From JAPOXR01 sp963662395 (lineage in GTDB: Bacteria; Pseudomonadota; Alphaproteobacteria; Rhodobacterales; Rhodobacteraceae), in the NCBI GenBank assembly GCA_963662395.1, contig OY759511.1, positions 2,046,001-2,110,000 on the forward strand: a DNA stretch of 64,000 bases, read 5' to 3'. The position numbers were made by a program, and so were the translations under genes. The notes beneath the pieces are model-generated. The model did no database searches, was not told the origin of the DNA, and saw only the letters and a program-made list of their open reading frames with translations. This document shows positions 46,359 to 56,555 of this stretch, in pieces. The stretch's first letter is position 1, and every line of letters begins with the position of its first letter.

Positions 46359-47810
46359 TCAAGCCCGGGCCGGCTTGTAACTTGCGCTTCGCTTCCCCTG
46401 CTTCGGATCGACAGGCTTGATCACTCCTTCATCCAAGGCATCGCGGATGATGCGTGATGCCATTGCGCTGCTCTTTTCATCAAAACCAAACCGCTTCCGC
46501 AGGGACGTGTTGGTCATCTCTTCCTGCATCGCATATTTCAGGCAGGCGTGCAGGTAGCAGGCTCGAATGCGTCCGGTCTTGTCCATATCCCTGAATTTCC
46601 TGTGAGCGAAGAGAGTGGCCCTCGATGACTCTCCGCTCGATTCCCATTTCGGCGGTGGAAGCTGGCAAATTCTGACTCGAAGACGATCTTGTCCACTCCG
46701 CTGCCCCGTTCCTCGCAGACACCGACCCGACGCATGAATGCGGCAAGTGCCTCGTTCCGGGAGCGCGGAGGCTGGTCGAGGAGGCGATCGATATCGCCCA
46801 GAGGGATGCCTGGATTGGAAGTCTCCACCCTGTTGCCAAACACCTCTACCATCGGACCAGCTCCGGAGATTCCGAGATCCTGGTGGATCAGGGCATTTCC
46901 GATCAATTCTCGCAGGGCCAGAACCGGATACATCGGCACATCCTTGCGAAGAGCTGGTCCGATGACTTCATTGCGGGACAGACGGTTGTTGAGGAATTCC
47001 ATCAATCCTTCGAATCCGACCGCGTAGCCCTTCCGGACCTCCTGCTCGCGGTCGGTGGCCATCCGGTCGTTTCCCTTGTAGAAAACAAACCGAACCGCCT
47101 TTCGGGCGACCGTTGGAAAGTCCGGAAGGTTCCGCGCAAACGGAATTGCGCCAAGGTTCGTGATATCCCAGTGGTCGGCATCGTTCCTGCGAATGAAATT
47201 CTCAGCCTTGAATGCATCGAGGATTGCCGCGGTTCCGCTTGGCAGCGGAAGGCCGAGAAGAGTCCAGTAGGATGAATGATCGAGCAACTCCTCCACTACC
47301 TGTTCCGCACTTCTGTCTTGCAGGGCAACCTGCTGTTCGAAGGTGGTGGAGTCAAAGCGCTGCCAGAGTTCATGTTCCATTTCCGGAACGTCGCGCAAAG
47401 CCTTGTTGGCCGAACCGACCCTTATCCACTCCTTGCCGTGAAACGCCGTTGGCTGGCCGTGTGTGGCAGGAATTTCCAGGACGACAACATCCTTTCCGTT
47501 GACTGTCCCGCAGTGGAACCGGATGTGAAGGCGCGGGGACAGCATCAGGACAAGCCGGCTTTCGAGATTCCGGTTGCCCTTTCTGGCGGTCGACGGGACG
47601 AAGCTGGTGCCGGTGACCGAGTGCAACAGATCATCGATACCCCAGACAAGCCCTGTCCCTGCCGTTCAGAGCGGCGGCGTTTGAAAGCGCCGAAACGGTT
47701 TCGCCGATCATTTGCGGGTCGGCGTTGTTCTCCTTGAACTCGATTCAGCGCGTTTCAGCAGGCAGCTTGCAGAATCTATCCACCAGTCGCCTGAGTTGGT
47801 CAGGTTTCAT
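46359..47810 (-). pseudogene. AlbA_2 / ATP-binding (Schlafen-like) regulator, decayed
   Basis: From an ATG at 47810 the chain reads MKPDQLRRLVDRFCKLPAET, an in-frame TGA where Trp is usual, then IEFKENNADPQMIGETVSAL. After a frameshift come GTSFVPSTARKGNRNLESRL and HGQPTAFHGKEWIRVGSANK. The ATPase-like block is LRELIGNALIHQDLGISGAG with EVFGNRVETSNPGIP. Near 46610 another shift leads to a winged-helix tail ending KQGKRSASYKPARA. One stop and at least two shifts make it non-functional. Confidence 0.8.
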
Positions 47811-48064
47811 TGAATCTCCCATGACGGAGGAGCCTGCGAGTTACCTGCATCAACGCACTTTCATCCTTCGTCAGAGACTTCAACCTTCTCGTGGTATCTC
47901 TGGTGAGGTCCCTGACCCCTCCGGCAGTAGAACCTCTTGGCTTGGGGCCTTTCAACTTTCAATACGCATTTGCGGGCTCGGGACGTAGAAAGACCCGGGG
48001 CGGCTAGGATGGCCAGACTCCACAATCCTTGCTTACCACCCGGGATGCCGGATAAGAGCCATCA

Positions 48065-49873
48065 ATGACAACGAGTTTTACGTCTTCTCCCTGGCAACGA
48101 TCGGCCGCCAGGCTGATCGAGGTTGCTGCCGGCCGCCTGCCGGCCGATCTGGTTTTCAGACATGGCAGATGGGTCAACGTCCATACACGCGAGATCATTG
48201 ACGGGCAGGATATCGCCATCGTCGAGGGCAGATTTGCCTATTGCGGTGCCGATGCCGGCCATTGCATCGGAAATGACACCGACATCGTCGATGCCGACGG
48301 GATGTACATGGTGCCCGGCCTGTGTGATGGCCACATGCATGTCGAATCGGGAATGCTGACACCGGCCCGGTTTGCCGAGGCGGTCATTCCGCATGGCACC
48401 ACGACCATGTTTGCCGACCCGCACGAGATTGCCAATGTGCTGGGCATCGAGGGTGTCAGGCTGATGCATGACGAGGCCATGCTGCAGCCAATCAACCTGC
48501 TGATGCAGATGCCTTCCTGCGCACCGTCGGCTCCGGGGCTGGAGACTCCGGGTGCCGAAATCTCCGCCGATGATGTCAGGGAGGCGATGGGCTGGCCCGG
48601 CATCGTCGGGCTGGGGGAAATGATGAATTTTCCCGGGGTGATCGGCGCCGACCCGAAGATGCTGGAGGAAATCGCCGCAACCATGGATGCCGGTCGGACG
48701 GTCGGAGGCCACTACGCCTCGCCTGATCTGGGGCCGGAATTTCATGCCTATGCAGCCGGGGGTCCGGCCGATGATCACGAGGGAACCCGCGAGATCGATG
48801 CAATCAGCCGAACCCGGCAGGGCATGCGGGCAATGATGCGTCTCGGCTCTGCCTGGCATGATGTCGAACGGCAGATCACCGCGATCACCACCGGAGGGCT
48901 CGACCCGCGCAATTTCCTACTCTGTACCGACGATTGCCATTCCGGTACATTGGTCAATGACGGGCATATGGACCGGGTGGTCCGCCATGCTGTCGAATGC
49001 GGTTGCGACCCCCTGGTTGCCCTGCAAATGGCAACAATCAACACTGCCACCCATTTCGGACTGGACCGTGAACTCGGCTCGATTGCGCCTGGCCGGCTCG
49101 CCGATCTGTTCCTGACCTCATGTCTCCGGACCCTGCCGGTCCACCGGGTCTATGCACGCGGTCGCGAACTGGCCGTAGACGGCAAACTGACTGCAAGCAT
49201 GCCCCGCCTCGACTGGCCCGGACATGCGCTGGACACCGTCCGGCTCGGCAAGATGCTCTCCGCGGAGGATTTTCACATCAAGGCACCGCCCGGTGACGGG
49301 CTCCGGCATGCACGGGTGATCGGTGTCATCGAAAACCAGGCCCCGACCCGTAGCCTGGACCGGGTTGTCAGGGTCAGGAAAGGTCTCGTGGAGCATGATC
49401 CGTCAAACGATGTCTGCCGGATCGCGCTGGTCGAGCGTCACCGCGCCACCGGTCATGTCGTCAACGGGCTGGTGTCGGGTTTTGGTTACCGCGGCCGCAT
49501 GGCGGTTGCCTCCACCGTCGCCCATGACAGCCATCACATGATCGTTGTCGGGACCAGCCGGTCCGACATGGCCCGGGCCGCCAACCGCCTGGGCGAGCTC
49601 AATGGCGGCATCACGGTTTGGAAGGATGGCGCCGAACTTGCCCATGTCGACCTGCCGGTGGCCGGCCTGATGTCAACCCGGCCCGCCGCCGAGGTGGCAG
49701 CGGCGGCCGAGCGCGTCAACACGGCCATCCGGAATTGTGGCTGCAGCCTCAACAATGCGTTCATGCAGCACTCCCTGCTGGCACTGCCGGTAATTCCCGA
49801 GTTGCGAATATCCGATCTGGGCCTGGTGGATGTCTCCAACCACTGCATCACCAGCCTGTTTGAAGGGGACTGA
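48065..49873 (+). CDS. ade: Adenine deaminase
   Basis: This enzyme converts adenine to hypoxanthine and ammonia. The 602-residue product has the amidohydrolase metal site VPGLCDGHMHVESGMLTPAR, then FADPHEIANVLGIEGVRLMH and CTDDCHSGTLVNDGHMDRVV. The Ade-specific C-terminal domain carries TVAHDSHHMIVVGTSRSDMA. Its stop lies one base before the amn start, so the two are probably co-transcribed. The 254 bp upstream hold no clear promoter. Confidence 0.95.
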   Translation: MTTSFTSSPWQRSAARLIEVAAGRLPADLVFRHGRWVNVHTREIIDGQDIAIVEGRFAYCGADAGHCIGNDTDIVDADGMYMVPGLCDGHMHVESGMLTPARFAEAVIPHGTTTMFADPHEIANVLGIEGVRLMHDEAMLQPINLLMQMPSCAPSAPGLETPGAEISADDVREAMGWPGIVGLGEMMNFPGVIGADPKMLEEIAATMDAGRTVGGHYASPDLGPEFHAYAAGGPADDHEGTREIDAISRTRQGMRAMMRLGSAWHDVERQITAITTGGLDPRNFLLCTDDCHSGTLVNDGHMDRVVRHAVECGCDPLVALQMATINTATHFGLDRELGSIAPGRLADLFLTSCLRTLPVHRVYARGRELAVDGKLTASMPRLDWPGHALDTVRLGKMLSAEDFHIKAPPGDGLRHARVIGVIENQAPTRSLDRVVRVRKGLVEHDPSNDVCRIALVERHRATGHVVNGLVSGFGYRGRMAVASTVAHDSHHMIVVGTSRSDMARAANRLGELNGGITVWKDGAELAHVDLPVAGLMSTRPAAEVAAAAERVNTAIRNCGCSLNNAFMQHSLLALPVIPELRISDLGLVDVSNHCITSLFEGD

Positions 49874-49874
49874 C

Positions 49875-51356
49875 ATGGAACAGGCAGGAACCGACAGCCG
49901 GACCGTTACGCCGGACGATTGCCGGGAGGCGGAATTCCGCTCACCCGACGAGGCGGTCGAGCGGTTGAAGGAGCTTTACCGGCAGTCAACCGGCTTCCTG
50001 AGGGACCAGCTGATCGAAGTCGCCAGGAACGGGCCGGCAAACCTGCGCTACCGCGCCTTCTACCCGGAGGTCCGGCTGAAATGCACCCGGTATTCGAGTG
50101 TCAGAACCAGGTATTCGTTCGGCCATGTGTCCAGGCCGGGCGACTATGCGATCACCATCACCAGGCCCGACCTTTTCGAGGCCTACCTGGCCATGCAGTT
50201 CCGGCTGCTCATCGAGAACCATGATGTGCCGGTCGTCATCGGCCAATCCGGCACACCGATGCCGATCCATTTCGCGGTCGACGATGATACCCTGGCACAA
50301 TGGCCGGACGAGGAAATCGATCTGTCGCTGCGCAGCACCTTCGATGTTCCGGATCTCGGGACCCTGCATGATCGAATTGCCAATGGCGAATCCTATCTGA
50401 ATCCGGACGGGTCGAGGCCGCTGGGCCTGTTCCTGGCCCAGCGTGTCGACTATTCGCTCGCCCGGATCCGTCACTATACTGCCACCTCGCCGGTCCACTT
50501 CCAGAAATTCGTGCTGTTCACCAACTACCAGTACTACGTGGACGAATTCGAAGAATATGGCCGCGTCATGCTGGCGGACCCGGATTCCGGATACACGTCG
50601 CTGATCGTGCCGGGTGATTTCGCACTGTCGGGGCCGGAGGATACGGCGCCCCGGCTGTCCAGGGTGCCGCAGATGCCTGCCTATCACCTGAAGAGGCCGG
50701 ACGGAAACGGGATCACGCTGGTCAATATCGGAATCGGTCCGTCCAATGCCAAGACCGCGACCGACCACATTGCCGTTCTCCGGCCACGGGCATGGCTGAT
50801 GCTCGGCCATTGCGCCGGGCTGCGCAGCGGGCAAAGCCTGGGAGATTACGTGCTTGGCCATGCCTATCTGAGAGAGGATCAGGTGCTCGATGACGATTTG
50901 CCGGTCTGGGTTCCGATACCAGCCCTGGCAGAAATCCAGATCGCTCTCGAACGGGCGGTTGCCGATGTGACCAGGATGACCGGCTTCGACCTCAAGCGAA
51001 TCATGCGAACCGGCACCGTTGCCTCGGTCGACAACCGGAATTGGGAATTGCGGGCAAATTCCGGACCGGTACACCGGCTGAGTCAATCCAGGGCCATTGC
51101 CCTCGACATGGAATCGGCCACGGTCGCCGCCAATGGTTTCCGGTTCCGGGTTCCCTACGGGACCCTGCTCTGCATCTCCGACAAGCCGTTGCAGGGCGAG
51201 TTGAAGCTTCCCGGAATGGCCAGCCGCTTCTACCGCAACCAGGTCGAGAATCACCTGCTGATCGGCATTCGCGCCATGGAATTCCTGCGCGGTGAACCGC
51301 TCGAATTCCTGCATTCCCGGAAATTGCGCAGCTTCGAGGAATCGGCATTCCTGTGA
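49875..51356 (+). CDS. amn: AMP nucleosidase
   Basis: Amn splits AMP into adenine and ribose 5-phosphate. The start at 49875 (MEQAGTDSRTVTPDDCREAE) follows the ade stop by one base; a longer frame lies inside ade. The 493-residue product has the N-terminal AMP nucleosidase domain (RVDYSLARIRHYTATSPVHF) and a nucleoside-phosphorylase fold. The latter contains LMLGHCAGLRSGQSLGDYVL and ALDMESATVAANGFRFRVPY. Confidence 0.95.
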   Translation: MEQAGTDSRTVTPDDCREAEFRSPDEAVERLKELYRQSTGFLRDQLIEVARNGPANLRYRAFYPEVRLKCTRYSSVRTRYSFGHVSRPGDYAITITRPDLFEAYLAMQFRLLIENHDVPVVIGQSGTPMPIHFAVDDDTLAQWPDEEIDLSLRSTFDVPDLGTLHDRIANGESYLNPDGSRPLGLFLAQRVDYSLARIRHYTATSPVHFQKFVLFTNYQYYVDEFEEYGRVMLADPDSGYTSLIVPGDFALSGPEDTAPRLSRVPQMPAYHLKRPDGNGITLVNIGIGPSNAKTATDHIAVLRPRAWLMLGHCAGLRSGQSLGDYVLGHAYLREDQVLDDDLPVWVPIPALAEIQIALERAVADVTRMTGFDLKRIMRTGTVASVDNRNWELRANSGPVHRLSQSRAIALDMESATVAANGFRFRVPYGTLLCISDKPLQGELKLPGMASRFYRNQVENHLLIGIRAMEFLRGEPLEFLHSRKLRSFEESAFL

Positions 51357-51478
51357 TCTCCGGGGCTTCGGATTCGACCAGATTCCGATTTGGTCAACTA
51401 TTGCATTGAACTACCGATAAATTTTTGCATTTAGTCACCGGTCATTTGACAGAATTCAATCAGTAACTGGAGGACAGT

Positions 51479-51769
51479 ATGGCTCAACAATCCATTCGAA
51501 AATCAGACCTTGTCGCACGCCTGACCGAACGGGCAGACGTGACCGCCAAGGACGCCAACAATGTCCTGGACGCATTGTCCGAGACCATCATCGAGACCGT
51601 AGCCGGTGGCGACGCTGTCACCATTCCGGGAGTTGGCAAACTGTCTTCCCGCGACCGTGCTGCCCGCACGTTCCGCAATCCGAGGACCGGCGAGACCGTC
51701 CAGAAGGATGCCGACCGTGTTCCCCGCATGACTTTTTCCAAGACAATCAAGGATGCCTGCGGCTCGTAG
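51479..51769 (+). CDS. HU/IHF-family DNA-binding protein
   Basis: The 96-residue product starts MAQQSIRKSDLVARLTERAD and carries the HU beta-arm region VTIPGVGKLSSRDRAARTFR and NPRTGETVQK. The typical arm-tip Pro is in RNPRTGE. A GGAGGA box lies 6 nt before the ATG. The 122-bp gap after amn is AT-rich and may hold its promoter. Whether it works as HU or as an IHF-like protein cannot be told from sequence. Confidence 0.92.
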   Translation: MAQQSIRKSDLVARLTERADVTAKDANNVLDALSETIIETVAGGDAVTIPGVGKLSSRDRAARTFRNPRTGETVQKDADRVPRMTFSKTIKDACGS

Positions 51770-51818
51770 CAGTTGACGGCACCATCCCGCCCATATCCGG
51801 GGCCCGAAGACAGATCCG

Positions 51819-52709
51819 GTGAACCGGCTGGATCTGCTCTCTCTGGGTATGGGGATCGCCTTTGCCTTCATCTGGTCCAGTGCATTTTCCAGCGCCCGGA
51901 TCATTGTCGAGCATGCCCCGCCGCTGACGGCACTGACGGTGAGATTTGCCATTTCCGGGACCCTCGGTGTGGCACTTGCCTTTCTGCTTGGCCAGTCACT
52001 CCGGCTGGACCGAAGCCAGTGGCGCGCCACGTTCCTGTTCGGCATCTGCCAGAACGTGATCTATCTCGGCCTCAACTTCGTTGCCATGCAATGGATCGAG
52101 GCGTCGCTGGCGGCCATCATTGCCTCGGCACTGCCGCTCATTGTTGCCTTGCTGAACCGACTCCTGGCACAAGAGCGGTTGGGGGCGACGGGATATTGCG
52201 GCCTTGTCGCCGGGCTGGCCGGTGTCGGGCTGATCATGGGAAGCAGGATTTCCGGTGGCAGCAGTCTGCCCGGTATCGGCTTTTGCCTGGTCGGTGTCAT
52301 GGCCCTGGCCATCGCCACCCTTGCAATCAGGAGCACGATCACCCGCGGCAATTTGCTGATGGTGGTCGGTCTCCAGATGCTGATCGGATGCGTGCCGCTG
52401 GGTCTGGCAGCGGCTCTGATCGAAACTCCGTCACTGGACTGGTCGGCATCCTTTGGCGTTGCCTTCGCCTACACCACCATCGTCCCCGGCCTGTTTGCCA
52501 CCTGGATCTGGTTTGTCCTTGTCGGTCGGGCAGGGCCGACACGGGCGGCAACGTTCCATTTCCTGAACCCGTTCTTCGGCATCTCCGTGGCCGCCATCCT
52601 GCTCGGAGAGACCATTTCCGCCCTCGACCTGATCGGCGTGGCAGTCATCACCTGCGGGATCCTGGCCGTCCAGTTGACCCGCGCCACGGTTGTCCCTCCG
52701 CCCTCATGA
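51819..52709 (+). CDS. EamA-family (DMT) inner-membrane transporter
   Basis: This 296-residue protein has about ten hydrophobic segments in two EamA repeats. Repeat 1 has FIWSSAFSSARIIVEHAPPL, then LAAIIASALPLIVALLNRLL; repeat 2 has TIVPGLFATWIWFVLVGRAG and ATFHFLNPFFGISVAAILLG. The start is GTG at 51819 with a weak ribosome site; an ATG ten codons later is possible. The substrate is unknown. A 7-bp GC hairpin (52712-52732) follows the stop. Confidence 0.9.
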   Translation: MNRLDLLSLGMGIAFAFIWSSAFSSARIIVEHAPPLTALTVRFAISGTLGVALAFLLGQSLRLDRSQWRATFLFGICQNVIYLGLNFVAMQWIEASLAAIIASALPLIVALLNRLLAQERLGATGYCGLVAGLAGVGLIMGSRISGGSSLPGIGFCLVGVMALAIATLAIRSTITRGNLLMVVGLQMLIGCVPLGLAAALIETPSLDWSASFGVAFAYTTIVPGLFATWIWFVLVGRAGPTRAATFHFLNPFFGISVAAILLGETISALDLIGVAVITCGILAVQLTRATVVPPPS

Positions 52710-52858
52710 GGCCACGCCTGCAACCGGCGTGGTATCGCCATTCCATCTGCAGCAGGGCCGCAGAACTGGAAATAATTCACTGCCAGATCGATTCAAATCA
52801 AAAAATCCTTGCCACGGGCGCCCCCTCCTTTCCGGGTTCTGTCAAGATTGACACCACC

Positions 52859-53130
52859 ATGACACAACTTGATGTCGTCGCTGGAGAATCCGGCCGCTGG
52901 CTGGACCGAGATCTCCTTCCCGAGATGGTATGGGGGACGAAGGACAGGATGCTGGAGATCCTCTCCGGCCAGGCACTCTGGCATCGTGCCGGCTCCAGGC
53001 CCGAACTGATCTGCCGGGCCTTGGTGTGGGACTCGGAAGGCCGCAGGTACCCCGGGCCTTCTTCAGTACCGACATGGAGATGGACCCGGCGCGGATCATC
53101 GCCATCTTCGTACAACGCTTGCAGACCGAG
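52859..53130 (+). pseudogene. DDE transposase C-terminal fragment (IS4/IS701-like)
   Basis: In one frame: LEILSGQALWHRAGSRPELI and ALVWDSEGRRYPG. In the next: VPRAFFSTDMEMDPARIIAI followed by FVQRLQTETTSLA, matching the strand-helix region around the catalytic Glu of IS701/IS4-like transposases. Neither a start nor the first two acidic residues are present. It fills the gap between the transporter and the restriction genes. Confidence 0.6.
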
Positions 53131-53179
53131 ACCACATCACTCGCTGCATACTCGTACAAAGTCGAGTTGAGAGTCACCA

Positions 53180-54286
53180 CTACACCCGCATCAGGTCTGA
53201 CAGTAGCACGGCCTCTGCATTTGTTCCCCGGTGCAACTGCACGATGTGATCTGGTTCGGACATGAACCAAGCGAATGAACACCATGCCAGTTCGCTCACC
53301 GTACCTTTGAACGCAGCGTTACTCCGGTCCGCATAAGCGGTCAGAAACGCCACATCAGCTTCGTTGAATCCCGCATCCCCAGCGACAGCCATCAACGCTG
53401 CCTGGCGCGCATCATTGACGGGTCCTGCCGTTGCTACGACTTCCACGAAAACTAGCAGTGGCTCGATGGGTCCAAGATCTACGAGAATCAGATCTGGCAG
53501 ATTTCTGTCCGGCTCGATCGTCAGCCCGATTTCCAATGCCAAACGGTCGTCCCGGGCCACCACCTGATTCCGGCTTTCGCTCATCCAGACAATCCCAGGT
53601 CGCCCCAAGAACCGCGGCGCGAACTCCTCGACTACAGCCTTGGATATCACGGAACTCGGTCCCGGCTCCATGTGCCATGTCTCCCCATTCGGAAATGTCA
53701 CGAGGACTCTTCCTTCACGTGCCACAGCTCCGCGGCGCATGATCGCTACCCGAGCCAGCGCACCTCTTGTCAGGTTCGCTGCCTGCCATCCCTCGATGGA
53801 GGCCTGCAATGGTGCTTCCGTCAGGTTCGGGTCAAACAGCGCCGCGAATTCTGTCGCCAATGCGTACCGTGGACGAGGCGATGTCGTCGGCAATCCCTCC
53901 CGCTCCTTCACCGCGCCGATACGTACCAGACCTTCGCGCAGCGTTTCGTCACGGATCGGCTCGCGCGTATTCGCAGCATACCACCTCCCGTCGATACGGC
54001 CCGGAGTTCGGAGCATCGACCTTTCCACCCACTCCGTCCGGTCGCAGTCGTCTGCCAGCAATGCCTGCGCATCGGACATCCGAGTGACCTGATCGGGTCG
54101 CATCCAACGATCCGAGCCTTCGACTGCTCCGATATACAACATCACGAATACCGTCTTAGCCGCCATCTCTCGGATTACGTAATTGCGATTCGCAGTTCCA
54201 TCCGGAGAGATCACCTGGAGCCGCTCATGGATATCCTGGAATGACATCAGCGGCGGCATTGACGGAGGCGGTCGAAATTGCATCAT
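53180..54286 (-). CDS. BsuBI/PstI-family type II restriction endonuclease
   Basis: Members of this family cleave CTGCAG (PstI, BsuBI), but specificity is inferred here. The 368-residue product has an N-terminal helical domain and a nuclease core: SSVISKAVVEEFAPRFLGRP, then LPDLILVDLGPIEPLLVFVE and VVATAGPVNDARQAALMAV. Asp265, Asp270 and Glu282 are likely metal-site residues. The start at 54286 overlaps the methyltransferase stop (ATGA). Codon use and GC are lower than in the ribosomal cluster, as expected of an acquired module. Confidence 0.88.
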   Translation of the reverse strand: MMQFRPPPSMPPLMSFQDIHERLQVISPDGTANRNYVIREMAAKTVFVMLYIGAVEGSDRWMRPDQVTRMSDAQALLADDCDRTEWVERSMLRTPGRIDGRWYAANTREPIRDETLREGLVRIGAVKEREGLPTTSPRPRYALATEFAALFDPNLTEAPLQASIEGWQAANLTRGALARVAIMRRGAVAREGRVLVTFPNGETWHMEPGPSSVISKAVVEEFAPRFLGRPGIVWMSESRNQVVARDDRLALEIGLTIEPDRNLPDLILVDLGPIEPLLVFVEVVATAGPVNDARQAALMAVAGDAGFNEADVAFLTAYADRSNAAFKGTVSELAWCSFAWFMSEPDHIVQLHRGTNAEAVLLSDLMRV

Positions 54287-56091
54287 CCGGCTCCGTTGCC
54301 ATATAGGCAATTTACTACACGCTCCAGTGTTGACCTCTCCGCTCGCATATTCACCAACTGCTCGATTTCCACCATGTCCTCTGGTAGCGGAAGCGGCAGA
54401 GCTTCCAACTCATAAGCCGAGACCGCCACGCTTCCATTGATGCACCGGAATATTTGATCGACCACGTCGCTGTTCAACAATGCCGCCAGCGCTGCCGCTG
54501 CCACCCTTGGAGTGCCGTTGACCGGTTTGATCATGTTAAGGTGATTCTCGACTACGACAGCACCGTGTTCTTCTATGAAAGATGCTGGCAGTCTCGCCGC
54601 TATCAGCCTCCGGCGTTGCTCCTTCGCCGTGGTTCTTTGCACAAGCAGGCACGGAACCTTCGTCACTACCCATCGTTCTTCGGCCTTCGGCTCAAAATAC
54701 GGCTTGTGATTGCGCCTTTCCGCCCGGAACGAAAACACCCCGTCCGAACGTACGGACTCTGCCCAGATCAGCGGATAACGTCCCTTTCCCGGTCGGTCAC
54801 GCAGACTCTGCTTGTGCCTGTTCCATACCAGAGGCCCCGTACTCACTGTATACCCGTAATCAGCCAATCGGTAAGGCAGTTCACCAACCTGACGCAACAG
54901 CTTGCTTTGCGCCTCTGTTCTCGGCATCAGCCACGGCTGTCCCGTGTCTTCGGGTAGGTTGAACGGGCCAACAACCGTCCTTTCGACAGATTTGTTCTGT
55001 CCCGAAGAAATGAAGTGGACTCTCCCGGCACCCGGAGTATCGCCTTTTCTGTACGTCGCCAACAGCGTTTCCTGTAGCACATCTGCAAAGACACCCCTGC
55101 GCTCGGCGACAAAATCGATGCTCACGGGCGGTGCTTCCCGCCCAAGCAGACCCCGAAGCACCTTAAAGTACTCTCCCGCCAGGAAGCTGGTCGGCGTCAC
55201 AAATGCGATGACCCCGCCCGGCCGCGCAAAACGCAGCGCCAAGTCGGTAAATAATCCATACAAATTCGCATGTCCGAACAGGCTGCGCCGAAACTTTTCG
55301 CGCGAATCCGTAGATAGCTTAACGCGCCCATAGGGCGGGTTCCCGACCACTAGATCAACCCCCTCGCCACTGACGGTCTGCTCAAGGCTGTCACAGGCAC
55401 GCACGACTGAATCCAAACGCATCTCTGCCCCGTCAGACAAATCACATAGTGTGACTTCAAGGAACACCTGCGACATCCACGCGGCAAATGGGTCCAACTC
55501 GAATCCCTTCAACCGACGCTCAATACTCTTCACCGTGGTCTTGGCGTCGCAGTCCTTCATACTCTCCACCATGCGCCGCACCACGGGCGACAAAAAAGCT
55601 CCCCCTCCACACGCCGGATCAAGCACCTGCGCCGACCGCCAATCCACGCCAGCCTCCGTTGCCATGTCAAGTAGGCCTTCGCAGAGTGCAGGTGGCGTGT
55701 AATACGCCCCATTTTGGGCCCGAATTTCGTCCGGCATCATCGAGGTGTACAGCACTCCAACCAAGTAACCGGCGTCCATCACATCGATCTTCGCTGCGGC
55801 GACCCCGATGCTCTCTGCCAACACACTCAATTCCTCCGACGTCGAAGAAACCTCGATATCCATCGGTAGCTTGCGCAGCAATGAACTTCGTCTGGATGCC
55901 CTCTCCAACTCATTCCAGTATGCAGAGACGACCCCATGAACCAATGATCGCGCAAGGGTCATCCGGTCTTCTTGCTTCACCGACGATGCCAGTGCACGAG
56001 CACGCAAAGATCCTCGCTCTATACTCGCCCGCGGCGATTTCGCCAGCATCTCGTCTTCGCCATTCTCGATTCTTGGCAATCCAGTATCCAT
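54283..56091 (-). CDS. BsuBI/PstI-type adenine-N6 DNA methyltransferase
   Basis: This partner methylase protects host sites. The 602-residue product has AdoMet motif I VLDPACGGGAFLSPVV (about 158-170) and the catalytic motif NPPYGRV at 251-257. FVTPTSFLAGEYFKVLRGLL and a C-terminal target-recognition region follow. I chose the ATG at 56091 because a GAGAGGGG box precedes it; the frame stays open to 56361 but with implausible residues. Confidence 0.9.
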   Translation of the reverse strand: MDTGLPRIENGEDEMLAKSPRASIERGSLRARALASSVKQEDRMTLARSLVHGVVSAYWNELERASRRSSLLRKLPMDIEVSSTSEELSVLAESIGVAAAKIDVMDAGYLVGVLYTSMMPDEIRAQNGAYYTPPALCEGLLDMATEAGVDWRSAQVLDPACGGGAFLSPVVRRMVESMKDCDAKTTVKSIERRLKGFELDPFAAWMSQVFLEVTLCDLSDGAEMRLDSVVRACDSLEQTVSGEGVDLVVGNPPYGRVKLSTDSREKFRRSLFGHANLYGLFTDLALRFARPGGVIAFVTPTSFLAGEYFKVLRGLLGREAPPVSIDFVAERRGVFADVLQETLLATYRKGDTPGAGRVHFISSGQNKSVERTVVGPFNLPEDTGQPWLMPRTEAQSKLLRQVGELPYRLADYGYTVSTGPLVWNRHKQSLRDRPGKGRYPLIWAESVRSDGVFSFRAERRNHKPYFEPKAEERWVVTKVPCLLVQRTTAKEQRRRLIAARLPASFIEEHGAVVVENHLNMIKPVNGTPRVAAAALAALLNSDVVDQIFRCINGSVAVSAYELEALPLPLPEDMVEIEQLVNMRAERSTLERVVNCLYGNGAG

Positions 56092-56555
56092 CCTGCCCCT
56101 CTCACCTTCCTCAATTCTCGTCTGAGCACCTCTTGGACGACTGGACCAGCGGCAGTTGCAGTTCAACGTCTTCGCGGTGCTCAAGGGTCTCGATGATTGC
56201 CTGCCGGCGCTGGCCAGACGCGCGATGCCCGATGCTTCCAGAACAAGGTCGACAGCACACTGTATTCGGGCTCCTTCAGATTGACAGCAACACGCAATTT
56301 GGCTGCCGCAAGAAACCTCGATCAGTCTTGCCACCCTGCTGTGACCTGAATCACTGTCCACGGAGAATGCACCGTACAGTCTCCCGGGTCAAGAATTTTA
56401 AGTGAACAAAAAAAGAACTTGTCCTGTCAACTCGGTTCTATCTGCCAACCCCACGGTGACGACGGCGAGCGCTTACAGGTGCTTGCCCCCCTTACAGGCG
56501 AGGCAAGGGTTTCCTCTCCTCGCCGCTGCCCAGCCTGACACCGCTCCGTCGTCTA
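56092..56555. other. Upstream region of the restriction-modification pair
   Basis: No gene is recognised. On the minus strand it contains a promoter-like pair 270 nt before the methylase start and an AT-rich run (TTCTTTTTTTG, about 56408-56418). The right end is cut by the IS21 element. Confidence 0.45.
56364..56392 (-). promoter_or_regulatory. Candidate promoter for the restriction-modification genes
   Basis: On the minus strand TTGACC (56387-56392) and CATTCT (56364-56369) are 17 nt apart. The spacer contains CTGTACGG. No controller (C) protein gene is visible nearby. Confidence 0.35.

Noticed and set aside
56092..56361. N-terminal extension of the DNA methyltransferase by 90 codons
   Set aside because: Composition is implausible, a promoter-like pair overlaps its start, and a good Shine-Dalgarno precedes the ATG at 56091.
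56364..56392. MerR-type operator in the promoter spacer before the RM genes
   Set aside because: The spacer is 17 nt, not 19-20, and the CTGTACGG element is not part of a clear dyad.
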